From assembly GCA_028456385.1 (NCBI GenBank), contig JALNQF010000131.1, forward strand, positions 57,383-121,382: a DNA stretch of 64,000 nucleotides, in the 5' to 3' direction. Of this stretch, positions 22,678 through 32,267 are shown piece after piece. The notes under the pieces are model-generated. The model saw nothing but the letters and a program-made list of their open reading frames with translations. It was not told the DNA's origin and ran no database searches. The position numbers and the translations under genes are program-made. The stretch's first letter is position 1, and every line of letters begins with the position of its first letter. The stretch comes from Ophiosphaerella korrae. Lineage: Eukaryota > Ascomycota > Dothideomycetes > Pleosporales > Phaeosphaeriaceae.

Positions 22678-23145
22678 ATGCTGGCTATGACGGCGCGCTG
22701 CTACACCTGCCACGCGCTGCGGCCCCTCTCCGACTTCAAGTATCGGCGGCGCGACAACGATTTTTCGGCTACGGCGCGCTTCAAGCGCTACATGGGCGTG
22801 CTGTTCCGGCGGCCGGGCGCAAGCAAGAGAGATAACTTGCGGAACACGGGTGTAATATATCGGTATCGGTGTGTGGATCCGCGCGCCGGGGCGTGTCCGG
22901 AGATGGCGCAGGGTTCATTGGAAGGGCCGCGGCGCACGCCGAGGGCGCTGTCGCTGGTCGAAGTGCGGGCGCCAAACGAGAATGCTCATCAAAGGAGGCA
23001 ATCGGAGTACGGAGGGCATGAGGTTGCGGTTGAGATTGAGATTTGTGTGGAGCGACGGCCGGATTTTTGGCAGGAGAGGCATGATGATGCGAAGGAGAAG
23101 TTGAGGAAGTATGTGGATTTGACGGAGCGGAATGTGGCGGGGTGA
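22678..23145 (+). CDS. Hypothetical CxxC protein (F-box-associated-like)
   Basis: A 155-codon frame, GC-rich with coding-like third positions, opening TARCYTCHALRPLSDFKYRR. The C-x-x-C followed by LRP and an aromatic residue recalls the cysteine motif after the F-box in many fungal F-box proteins. A basic, Arg-rich middle and an acidic-basic helical end follow. No F-box is visible upstream in the same frame, so either a first exon is missing or this is a stand-alone fragment. The start at 22678 is simply the first in-frame ATG. Function unknown. Confidence 0.42.
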   Translation: MLAMTARCYTCHALRPLSDFKYRRRDNDFSATARFKRYMGVLFRRPGASKRDNLRNTGVIYRYRCVDPRAGACPEMAQGSLEGPRRTPRALSLVEVRAPNENAHQRRQSEYGGHEVAVEIEICVERRPDFWQERHDDAKEKLRKYVDLTERNVAG

Positions 23146-24034
23146 TAGGCTTGATGGTTGTGCATGGGATGGGAAATTGTGTGCTGGATATGAAATTGCA
23201 TGAAATACTTGGGTTGGGAGTAGGTTAGGCTCATGGAAAGCATCCGGAATCAATACTGGTCTATTGATTCTAGTTGCTTGTGGATATTATAGGAAGATCT
23301 TGTGAGTGTGCTGGGAGGCCCACACGAGGATTTCATCGTCAAATCCGAAATAAATCAGTGGTTGATCAGTGCGAGGTTACAAGGACAGTAATTTGAACAG
23401 GAACCAGAGACACGAAATAAATTGCCCACTGTGTATCTTGCAAGTAATCTCCATCAATGCCCACTTCAACGATGCTGCATACATGCCAGGAATCATCATG
23501 AAGAACACCATGATGATAATGAATATATTGAAGATGGCAGTCGCAGAAAGGTCTTGACCTACGTGGGAATTGGTGGTAAATTTTTCCGTTCCAAGTATGA
23601 GGTCACGTGCTGGTCATGTGGCGGTGTGAGTGGCTTTTGTGCTAAGGGGAGCCGTTGCATCCGTAGCCGGCTTGGCTGACGACGCGTATCACCATGTCAA
23701 ACCCCGTCAGTCTGCGCCGCGCGGTCCACCTTGGCCCTTCCCAACCTTGGCTGCTGGGTCTGCCGCAGATCTGGTTGGCACGGAGAATGAGTGAGACGGC
23801 ACTTGAGGCTGTTGGGCAACGACGACAACAACAACAACAACAACAACAACACCACGGTGGATTCTTTCGTTTGCGATAGACGTTCCCTTTTTCTACTTGG
23901 CATTAGCGTATGTGCGGGAGAAGCAGGTTCTGCGCTCCATTTGAGCGTCATCGTTCTTTTCTGCCTTTTTTTCCTCCTTGGTCCTTGGTCGGTTGCTGTT
24001 GCGTCCTCTGTCTTCGGTACCTATTCCATTCGGC
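23146..24034. other. Intergenic with (AAC)n microsatellite
   Basis: Contains an (AAC)n tract at 23824-23851 and, close to the cutinase start, a pyrimidine-rich stretch (23.88-24.02 kb) like a fungal core promoter. Short frames are not convincing. Confidence 0.45.
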
Positions 24035-24991
24035 ATGATGCCCCGGATAGCGCTCGCCGCGCTCCTCCACGCGGCATGGGCGGCGGCCGTGTGCACCAAG
24101 CTGGAGGACTGCCCCCAGTTTGAGAAGCTCAAGACCAGCGAGTGCCAGACGTACCACCACTTCCTCGCCAGGGGCTCGACATCGCCATACCCAGGTCACG
24201 TTATCGAGACGGTCGGCAAGATCTGCGACCAGCTCAACAACAGCACAAACCCCAAGGCGTGCGGGTACGAGGACGTCGAGTACTGGGCCATGAACGGCGG
24301 CGAGCGATGGTGCATCTCAGCGCACGAGGGTGCCATGCACGGCGCGGCACAGATGCGCAATTACACGGCGCGGTGTCCGGACAGCCATCTCATCGTGATG
24401 GGTTTCAGCCAGGGCGGCAGCGTCCAGCTCGACGTGCTTGGAGGGGGCGGTGGAGAGCTCTGGGGATGCAACCAGGAGGCCAACCTGGCCATGAACATAA
24501 CTTCGGCCCCTGGCTCAAAGGGTAGGCGCCACTTCTTCTGCTCTCTTTTGACGGCACACGAGCTTGCTGACGCGTAGCATGCAGTGGCCGCAGCCGTCGT
24601 CTTTGGCGCCACCCGCCGCAGCGCAAACCAGTCCTTCACTTTTGGCGGCGGCCAGGTTTCGGACGGCGGTGCTCCCCGCACGCCACAGCAGAATGCTGGC
24701 CTGCAGCCATATGCTGATGCCGGCAAGCTCCGTGAATACTGCCAGCCCCGCGACCCCATCTGCGCCCCCCACACACCGAACACGGATATGAAGTTCCACC
24801 TCGATTACTTCGACAAGTGGGGTGACGAGGCCGCCGCCTGGGTTGTTGGCAAGGCACGCGCTGCCGCTAGCGTCTCGCCCGAGAGCGGCGACAAGAAGTC
24901 GGGCGCGGCGGCGTCAGACCTGCTCAAGAAAGGCATCTCGCACCCAGTCGCCAATTTCTTCGTCTTGCTTCTTGTCCTGTTCGTGCTTTAG
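24035..24991 (+). CDS. Cutinase-family (CE5) esterase, secreted, possibly GPI-anchored
   Basis: Two exons (24035-24521, 24585-24991) with a 63 bp intron (GCTGAC branch point) give 297 residues. The start is chosen at the ATG giving a signal peptide (PRIALAALLHAAWAAAVC). The serine hydrolase core is complete: nucleophile Ser in VMGFSQGG, then Asp in CQPRDPICAPH and His in KFHLDYF, with the paired Cys expected in cutinases. The C-terminus ends in a hydrophobic tail (VANFFVLLLVLFVL) after a Ser/Lys-rich spacer, typical of a GPI-anchor signal, unusual for a freely secreted cutinase. The enzyme would cleave cutin or other esters such as acetylated xylan outside the cell; the sequence does not decide which. 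Confidence 0.88.
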
Positions 24992-26223
24992 TAAGTCGCA
25001 CTGCTCCCACCACCTCCTGGAGACACTAGACGCTGCGACAGGACGGTTACGGCTCAGCGGTAGCATCATCAATAGCATTAATGAATAATGACTTATTTCT
25101 GCAGTTTTATCGTTAGGCGCATCATCATCTGGAAATCATCGTCCCCCCGCTACGCGCCCGTTAGCTCCACCGAAGCTGTCTAGTCACAATTTCACATACT
25201 GGAAGCCATGTCCAATTCTCGGTTGGGCTAATGAGAAAAGCTGTTGGTGCTCAACACCATCGTGGTGGCACCATCCGTCACAGTGTCAAGCCTGGGCATT
25301 GAGAGAGGTGGCACACTAACACAGTAGAGACCTGGGGGGGCCGATATGGCAGGTGAAATACAATCACTGTTGACTGGCATAGGTAGCCATGTCCAAGCAA
25401 CTGGCGAATAATCGAGGCTCGCCATATTTACCGAGTCATCCTACCTGCTTCACCCAATATGTACAGTACATCTTATATTAATACACTGAAACCGGCAGGG
25501 TCCGGAGTATCATTCAAACTTCACACTCTCAAGCGGCGTAAAGTCTGTTTGCATTCGTGCACACACTGAAACGAGAACAAGAGTCAATCATAGCCTTAGT
25601 TCACGCCCCATACAGCACTACTTGTATGCAGAGTCATGCTCTAAGACAAGCGGCACATCGCGCGGGAACGGATTTGCCACTCTCGTACCCTGCCGCAGGC
25701 CGCGCACTGGCACGCTACGCCTGTCAAATTTGACCATCATTCTTGCAGAAGCCATCACCAATCGGGACAGCTGCCCAAAGATTAGGCTACGTGTGGCGCT
25801 GACAGATCTGCAAGGGCTGAGCCGGTCGACTTTCTAGAAAACTTCCCCCGGCTGAACGCATTTGACTCGACATTTACCTACTTCGGCTTTTGTCTTGCTT
25901 TCGATAATATATTGTGCAAAAGAAATATGATAAACAGTATTGCGATAGGTTAGATAGGATCAACGCCCAAGCAAGTTGTGGTGCTATGTCAATGGAATGC
26001 TTAGGCATCCGCGTGATACACAAACCCCTACCAGCGTCTTCATCTCTCCCTAGATTCCTATCAGGGAAGCGCGCAGTTGCAGGCTTGCAGCCCCCCCTCC
26101 TTCAATTGCACTAGCAAGTACTCCAACCGCCGTTTACCCCTTAGTGTAGGGCTGGAAACAGGCCGAAGAGTTCCTTAGCGATTGCATAAGACCAAGCGGG
26201 ACAATCGAGAATACGAGGGCAGC
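24992..26223. other. Intergenic
   Basis: About 1.2 kb without a supported gene. Frames at 25228-25425 (minus) and 25622-25837 have no known motif. Probably the cutinase 3' region and permease promoter. Confidence 0.4.
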
Positions 26224-28015
26224 ATGGCCGACTACACGCAAACCGAGTCGCAACATAGTAGCGGTCTTTGCGATACCTCTGATACTACCTCCGATGCCGA
26301 TGCCCGCGAACTCTCAGCCGTCGGCAAGAAAGCCGTCCTCCGAGTCCGTCTTCCACAACCACATCCCGCGCCAGGCTAACACCAGACCAGCGCAACTTCT
26401 CGCCTATCGCCATCCTCGGTCTCGCCTGTTCAACTATAGTAACATGGGAAGGGTTGTTCAGCGTCTTCATTTTCGGCTTGCGAAACGGGGGTCCAGGTGG
26501 CCTCATATATGGCTTCTTGCTATGCTGGGCAGGCTGGGCTGCTGTTGTAGCCACCATGAGCGAGTTGGCTAGCATGTGGCCCACGGCAGGCGGGCAATAC
26601 CACTGGACCTATATGCTTGCACCAGAGCGGTGGAAAGTATTTTTGAGCTACTTGACAGGATGGTTGGTATAATCTATGAGAAACACGAAAAGAACATGAC
26701 TGATTCCAGGACAATTGCAGGCAATCAGTCATTGCATGGCAGGCTATTCTCGCATCATCGTCCTATCTATCAGCAACCACAATGCAAGGCCTGGTGATCA
26801 ATAATTCACATCCCTCGTATGAGCCTCAGCGGTGGCACGGCACACTCATGATCTTCGCGCTCATGCTCGTCTGCGTCATCTTCAACACCTACCTCTCGAA
26901 ATGGCTCCCGCAAATCGAGACGTACATACTCATCCTCCATATAACACTATTCTGCGTCGTTCTTGTCCTGATAACAGTCATGTCACCAAAGAAGGCCAGC
27001 AACGCAGAAGTCTGGATGCTTTTCTTGAACAAAGGTGGATACGAAAGCAAGGGACTGAGCTTCTTCGTTGGGCTCATCACGCCCGTGTTTGCATTCAGCG
27101 GTGTCGACGGCACAATACACATGAGTGAGGAGATTCGGCATTCGTCGAAAGTAGTCCCATGGGCTATGATGAGTGGGTTGCCCCCCCCCCCCCCCCTCGC
27201 CATACAACCGGCCTCCGCTTTTCACACAATGGCAACTGGGATAACCAATAACCATCGCTAACACTTCAACAGCCGCCATCTTCATCAATGGCATAATGGG
27301 ATTCGCAATGCTTATCGTGATCCTCTACTGCATCGGCGACATTGACGCTGCCCTGAACTCACCCACCGGCTACCCCTTCATCTATATCATGACGCAAGGC
27401 ACGCGCTCCATCGCCGGCGGCACCATCCTCTCCGCCTTCCTCGTCCTCATGTTCTGCTTCGCCACCCTCACCGTCGTAGCCACCACATCGCGGCAGCTCT
27501 GGGCCTTTGCACGCGACGCCGCGGTACCCAACGCCGCGCGCGTAGCCTCCGTCCATGCCGGCATGAAAGTCCCCGTCGTCAGCATCTGTACCACTGCCGC
27601 CATCACGTGTACGCTTAGCCTGATCAACGTGGGCAGCGCCACCGTCTTCAACGCCATTGTTTCACTGACCGTCGCGGGCTTCTTCGGCTCCTACCTCGTG
27701 CCACTGGTACTCTACTTGTACAAGCGGCTTGCACACCCAGAGCAGGTGCCGCCTGGTCCGTGGACGCTGGGCCGCCTGGGGCCCTGGGTTAATGCGTTTG
27801 CGATTGCGTGGAGCTGTGTAGTCATGTTTTTTAGCTTTTGGCCCGCCAGCGTGCCGGTGACGGCCGAGACGATGAATTGGAGCTGTGTGCTTTGGAGCGC
27901 CGTGGTGTTGTTTGCCGGCGTGTTTTGGGGCCTGCATGGAAGGAAGATGTATAGGGGCCCGATTGTGGAGACGGGTTCAGCGGGGTTTGGGTTGGGGCGG
28001 GTCAAAGGCGTGTGA
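26224..28015 (+). CDS. Amino-acid/GABA/choline permease, APC superfamily
   Basis: Four exons (26224-26343, 26391-26662, 26721-27172, 27273-28015) join in frame to 528 residues. The core is that of fungal APC transporters: IAILGLACSTIVTWEG, GLRNGGPGGLIYGF, ATMSELASMWPTAGGQYHW, SYLTGWQSVIAWQA, then FAFSGVDGTIHMSEEIRHSS, the conserved loop of the GABA/choline permease group, then five further helices. Introns are 47, 58 and 100 bp with GCTAAC branch points in the first and third. The third intron contains a run of 16 C (27181-27196). About 12 membrane helices are expected at the plasma membrane. The substrate (amino acid, GABA or choline) cannot be read from the sequence. Confidence 0.9.
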
Positions 28016-28590
28016 GGTGTTGAAGTTGGTTTTTTGCGGGCTTGCGAGCTTGTAGTCTGCGTCAATTCCCATGTGAAATATGCTTTACTGTGCTAGGTTT
28101 GGCAATTTTTCACGCGAATACTGATGCGAGATGAATACACACTGCGCAATATAACTTCATAATCTCCCAGTGGTTGACTCTCTCTCTCTCGGTCAACTAA
28201 ACAACAAACTGGGATGTAGGTGACTGGAGGGACGCAAGCAGCCAAAAGCTATTAGGGCTATCTAGCATTCTTTTCTCGACCACTATCCTGTTTTATATAC
28301 AGCGACGTATTGATATGACGAGCATGTGTTGTTGTTCATCAACTGTTTTGGCTTACGGGGAGGAGGTAGCGCATTGCATGACTTCCAGAATCATGTTCAT
28401 GTTTACGTGGCACTTCACACACACGAAATACTCATTCTGCAATTGGTGACTTGCGTCCGATTACACAATCTATCCAGCTAAGGAAAATTCTACGGGGGGA
28501 CTCGACTCTGGTGCAGAGTTTTCAGCCTCTTGGCCGCTGGCGTCGAGTGGGCCTCACCCAAGGGGGGGGGGGGGGGGCTTCGTCATCAGC
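28016..28590. other. Spacer between convergent genes, with a G16 run
   Basis: 3' flanks of the permease and the trypsin-like gene. A (TC)n stretch lies at about 28.18 kb and a 16-base G run at 28562-28577. Confidence 0.5.
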
Positions 28591-30531
28591 TCATATTTCC
28601 CCAGCCCACATTGGTTCCAACATCTCCGCACCGGTTACCTTGACAATGTCCTTGGCAATCACATCGAATGGCTGCATGTAAGCGGCGCGCGAGTTATCAC
28701 TCAAAGCGAAGCCAACCCCAATAACGGCGGCTGGAAAGAAGATAGGTTTTCCACCTAGGAGCTTAGCGACACCCTTGAGTTTCATGTCAGCATAGTCACA
28801 ATACCACGATGCGAAGTCAAAAACTTTTGAGACTTCATCGGCAAACCTGGAGACCTCGGCTGAGATTTTGCAGGCTTGTGCGCTCACCTTGGAATGGATG
28901 TCTGGGAGGCTGGAGTCTTCGTTCAGCAGAATGAAGCATCCGGAATCCCCGGGACTCATGAATATCGGTGTTTCCCCAGACCCCAGAACAGCATGAACCA
29001 ACACTTTCTTGTTTCTCCATCCTTCCTTCAAATCTATGGGTGTGATCGTTGAGTGATTCAACGAGGAATCTATTGCATTGACAATGCCGGATGTGTTGCC
29101 TGTCGTTCTGCCCTTTTTGAATACCTTGTAGCTCTTGTCTTTGGAAATGCTGTGATAATATTTCGCATGACTGCCCCACTTGATATAAGTATCCGGGGGA
29201 AATGGACCGGTGATTTCACTCGATACATACCTCTTTAGCTTGTTACATTTGATTAGGCACCAATCAAGAGCCCAGTCTGATTGGTAATCGGTGCCATAGC
29301 GAGAATTTTCGCACGTTCGATATCCTGATGCCGCATAGATATCACCAATATGACGGTCGAGGTTCGTTGCAGTATCACGCTCACCCTTGCAGTGCTCCAA
29401 TTTCCATCTGATCTTGTTCAGTTGGTCCAGATGGTCGCTGTATCTAATGTCGTTTGGTCCGTTTAGTCTTTCGGCATCTTTCACTTTCGTGTCGTAGGCT
29501 TCTTGGAACGCTTCCACAGCTCTATGTAAAGAATCGACGTAGGATGAATGATCATCGTCAGAGGGACTGACCACAGACACACTATGATGCGCCCCTCCAG
29601 CGCCCGGAGGAAATGGTTTGGATTCATCTTGACCTTTAAAAGCATCCCGTAAGACATGAAAGTTTGTGATTCCCATCTTGAAACTCCCCCCCTCTGTTTT
29701 TAGCTTTAGTCCGCCACCCAAGGTTCCACTTCCGGATGAATTCGAAACTCCAACCGAAGTTCCAATGGACGCTGCATCCTTATTAGAGCAATAGGCTAAG
29801 CTAAAAGCGTGTGGGTCAGGCGCAGCCGTACTCAGGGTACTCAAGAGACGTATGCCTCCGAAAACGAGTGCAATGTCAAGTTGCACATGTTCGGCGCTCA
29901 ACAATTGACGAAGGGCGGGAATCGTCACTTTCCACCAAATGTCATCATTTGCATCCCATGCGCTTATGATAGCTGTGGGTTGCTGGCCGCGCGATGGAAA
30001 TTCCCGGCGGAAGACATCGACTGAAGACCACCTGTGATTTTCGATGGTAGCGAAGAATTTGGATTGAATGCTTTCCCAGCCTTGGATAAGGTCGCGGTCC
30101 TCTGAGAGGATGGGCGAGACTTGCAATAGGCGATCGTAGACAACATCGGAAATCATCTCTACCGGGTAGTCGATGCCAGGTTGAAACGTTTTCGAGCGTA
30201 TCTCCTCCATTGCCTTGACCCATTCATCTTTGGAATCGTCTTCATAGGTGCAAACAAAGACATGTGTAAGGTAGCTACTAGCAGGCTGCACCCCCGAATG
30301 ATGCCGGTATGAAAGATGCGCGTTCCGGAGAGGAATGTTGTACTTGTTTAGGATTTCTCGGATGTGTGCTCTTTGGTTGTCGATGAGGTTGGATCTTTGG
30401 TAGGCGGTGGGGTCGGGTCTTGGATTCCAGCTTGGTATGTGGTCAGTCGTCTGAACCGGGAGGACTGGCAAGGTACTGGATCCGATTCTGTATGGGAGTC
30501 GGTCATCGATTTCGGCTTCGGGCCAAGCCAT
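28591..30531 (-). CDS. Trypsin-like serine protease domain protein, intracellular
   Basis: An uninterrupted frame; from the first ATG (30531) it is 646 residues. The C-terminal half has the three active-site contexts of chymotrypsin-fold proteases in order: His in MGITNFHVLRDAF, Asp in DWALDWCLIKC, Ser in MSPGDSGCFILL. A Gly/Ser-rich lead-in (GTSVGVSNSSGSGTLGGG) and a helical insertion (about 60 residues) lie between His and Asp. The N-terminal 250 residues are an undetermined alpha/beta region. There is no signal peptide or membrane helix, so it should be cytosolic, unlike digestive trypsins. The open frame continues about 200 nt upstream into a 48-bp repeat without ATG, so an upstream start exon is possible. 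Cytosolic trypsin-like domains also occur as effector parts of fungal NLR systems, but no NB domain is seen here. Confidence 0.75.
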   Translation of the reverse strand: MAWPEAEIDDRLPYRIGSSTLPVLPVQTTDHIPSWNPRPDPTAYQRSNLIDNQRAHIREILNKYNIPLRNAHLSYRHHSGVQPASSYLTHVFVCTYEDDSKDEWVKAMEEIRSKTFQPGIDYPVEMISDVVYDRLLQVSPILSEDRDLIQGWESIQSKFFATIENHRWSSVDVFRREFPSRGQQPTAIISAWDANDDIWWKVTIPALRQLLSAEHVQLDIALVFGGIRLLSTLSTAAPDPHAFSLAYCSNKDAASIGTSVGVSNSSGSGTLGGGLKLKTEGGSFKMGITNFHVLRDAFKGQDESKPFPPGAGGAHHSVSVVSPSDDDHSSYVDSLHRAVEAFQEAYDTKVKDAERLNGPNDIRYSDHLDQLNKIRWKLEHCKGERDTATNLDRHIGDIYAASGYRTCENSRYGTDYQSDWALDWCLIKCNKLKRYVSSEITGPFPPDTYIKWGSHAKYYHSISKDKSYKVFKKGRTTGNTSGIVNAIDSSLNHSTITPIDLKEGWRNKKVLVHAVLGSGETPIFMSPGDSGCFILLNEDSSLPDIHSKVSAQACKISAEVSRFADEVSKVFDFASWYCDYADMKLKGVAKLLGGKPIFFPAAVIGVGFALSDNSRAAYMQPFDVIAKDIVKVTGAEMLEPMWAGEI

Positions 30532-30560
30532 TGCGCTGGAATATTCAATCCGAAGCTCGG

Positions 30561-30800
30561 TGGGTTTGTGATGTTGAACTCCAAGCTCGGTGTCTGCCAG
30601 GAATGAGATGGGTTCGTGATGTTGAACTCCGAGCTCGGTGTCCACCGGGAATGAGATGGGTTTGCGATGTCGAATTCCAAGCTTGGTGTCTGCCGAGAGC
30701 GAAGTGGGTTTTTGATGACGAATTCTGAGTTCGGTGTCTGGCGTGAGTGAAGTAGGTTAGTGATGTTGAGTTACAAGCCAGGTGTCTATCGGGAGCGAGA
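30561..30800. repeat. 48-bp minisatellite, five units
   Basis: Five head-to-tail units of exactly 48 bp begin at 30561, 30609, 30657, 30705 and 30753, each starting TGGGTTNGTGATG-like, with a partial sixth. Because 48 is a multiple of three, the minus-strand frame of the protease gene reads 16-residue repeats (DTELGVQHHEPISF and variants) through the first units until a TAA in the fifth. Units differ by several substitutions. Confidence 0.92.
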
Positions 30801-31391
30801 TGGGTTCGAGAGCGAATTTGTACTTACTGGTGGCATGCCGCTCCAAAGGGTGATATGGTTGATGGTCACCATTATACACCGCCTGCTGTTCCATTTTGAC
30901 TGTAGCCCTAGTGTGGTAAATATGGATGGAACTCTCGGATTAGGTATTAAGGCTCGCATATTTATGAATGAAAAGTTATTTGTGCCTGCGATAGTATGCA
31001 TGGTTTGGTTTGGGTAGCAAACTTGGATTCAAGATATTTGGAAAACATACCGGATATCGTTTCAAACTATAGAGTGGTTTTACGGATAAGGATAGATTAT
31101 TAGCTTAAAAATAACATTGTATTATTCTTGTTATAACAACGGATAAGGTAGAAATACAAAGTTGACCATGCGCATGAAAAAAGAACGAGATGAAGAAAAC
31201 ATAGGGACATTATACAGCGGGAAACGTGTAACAAGAGGGAGACTAGTTTCTTAGGAACGGAGCAAATCGGAAGACTGGACTTGACGTGACTTGCTTCCTT
31301 TCACATCTCTGTGAAAAGGCATTTCGTTATGGGTTAGCTTAGCTTCCCGACTGGATAAGTAGCTGAAATTGTTTATTGGGCATGACGAGGC
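30801..31391. other. Intergenic
   Basis: AT-leaning spacer; no gene or clear motif. It probably holds the protease promoter and the 3' end of the small membrane protein gene. Confidence 0.4.
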
Positions 31392-31771
31392 TCAGTTCAA
31401 CTTCTTATTTCCGACCTGAACGGTACGGCCCTGACTACGCTGATACTGCAAGAATGCAAAGACGGCAGCACCCAGGACACCGAGCATGACAAGGTTGCCT
31501 GACGCACAGCCATTAGCTTTCTGTGGGGAGTGCGGAGTTTGAAGTTTGCAAACGAGCAATCGGACGCACCAACGACGAAGGAGACAATGCCGCCAGCAAG
31601 ATCGACAAGGCCCTTGAAGAAATTGACGACGAGCTCGATGATCTCAGACGCGAATTTGAGGACGAAGGTTGCCGTGTTTTGGACGAGGTGGGCGGCGGTG
31701 GTGAAGAAGGACCAGACCAGTTCGACGACCGAGGCGGCGAGGTCGGAGAGAGCGTTTATGATGGAAGACAT
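31392..31771 (-). CDS. Small amphipathic membrane protein, conserved in filamentous fungi
   Basis: Two exons (31771-31570, 31498-31392) with a 71 bp intron join to 102 residues. The first exon is almost wholly hydrophobic/amphipathic (SIINALSDLAASVVELVWSF, then LKFASEIIELVVNFFKGLVD). The second is a clear membrane helix (LVMLGVLGAAVFAFLQY) with a basic end (VQVGNKKLN). I recognise this layout and the GNKKLN end from short conserved fungal proteins of unknown function. The gene is divergent from the GH16 gene, with about 500 bp between starts. Confidence 0.75.
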
Positions 31772-32267
31772 GTCGAGCGGATGGTGGTTGTGGGCCGAGG
31801 GAGGTGAGAAATACGGGGGTTTGTATTGGGAGTGTTGGGAGTATTGTTGTTTCAAGGATCAACAAACAGTGAGGTCGAGGCAGAGTCTCTGGGCTTAGTG
31901 GGATATGACGCAGCAGCTACGACATGTCCCGCCTTTCCTGTTTCTTTCATGGGCCCAAGTATCCTTGTTGGTTGGCTGGTTGTTTGGTGATTGGTCTGTG
32001 ACGTCAACTGTGTAGCTAGGTGGTATTGGAGGTGGCGGCTGGTAGGCTGGAGAGGGCATTCCTGCAAACGCTGCGTGCATCAGTTTTATTCTTACCAATA
32101 GTCGAGTGTTCTCTTCCCTGTGCCGCGACACGGAATCGATATCTGTTGCGCAAGATGATGCGGTGGTGCGGTCGGGGTGATTACGTCATCGCATGGCCTG
32201 GCTTGGGCTTGCTTCTGTTGCTTCTGTTGCTTCCGAGACTTTGTCCCGCACCGCAACAACTGGAACC
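31772..32267. promoter_or_regulatory. Shared divergent promoter region
   Basis: The small membrane protein gene and the GH16 gene diverge from this 496 bp gap, so it must hold both promoters. A TGACGTCA-like site (GTGACGTCAA at about 31998-32007, CRE/bZIP-like) is visible; its use is inference. Confidence 0.45.

Noticed and set aside
23824..23851. (AAC)n tract as a possible CRISPR or coding repeat
   Set aside because: Simple microsatellite; no spacers, and the surrounding frames are not coding-like. CRISPR arrays are not expected in a fungus.
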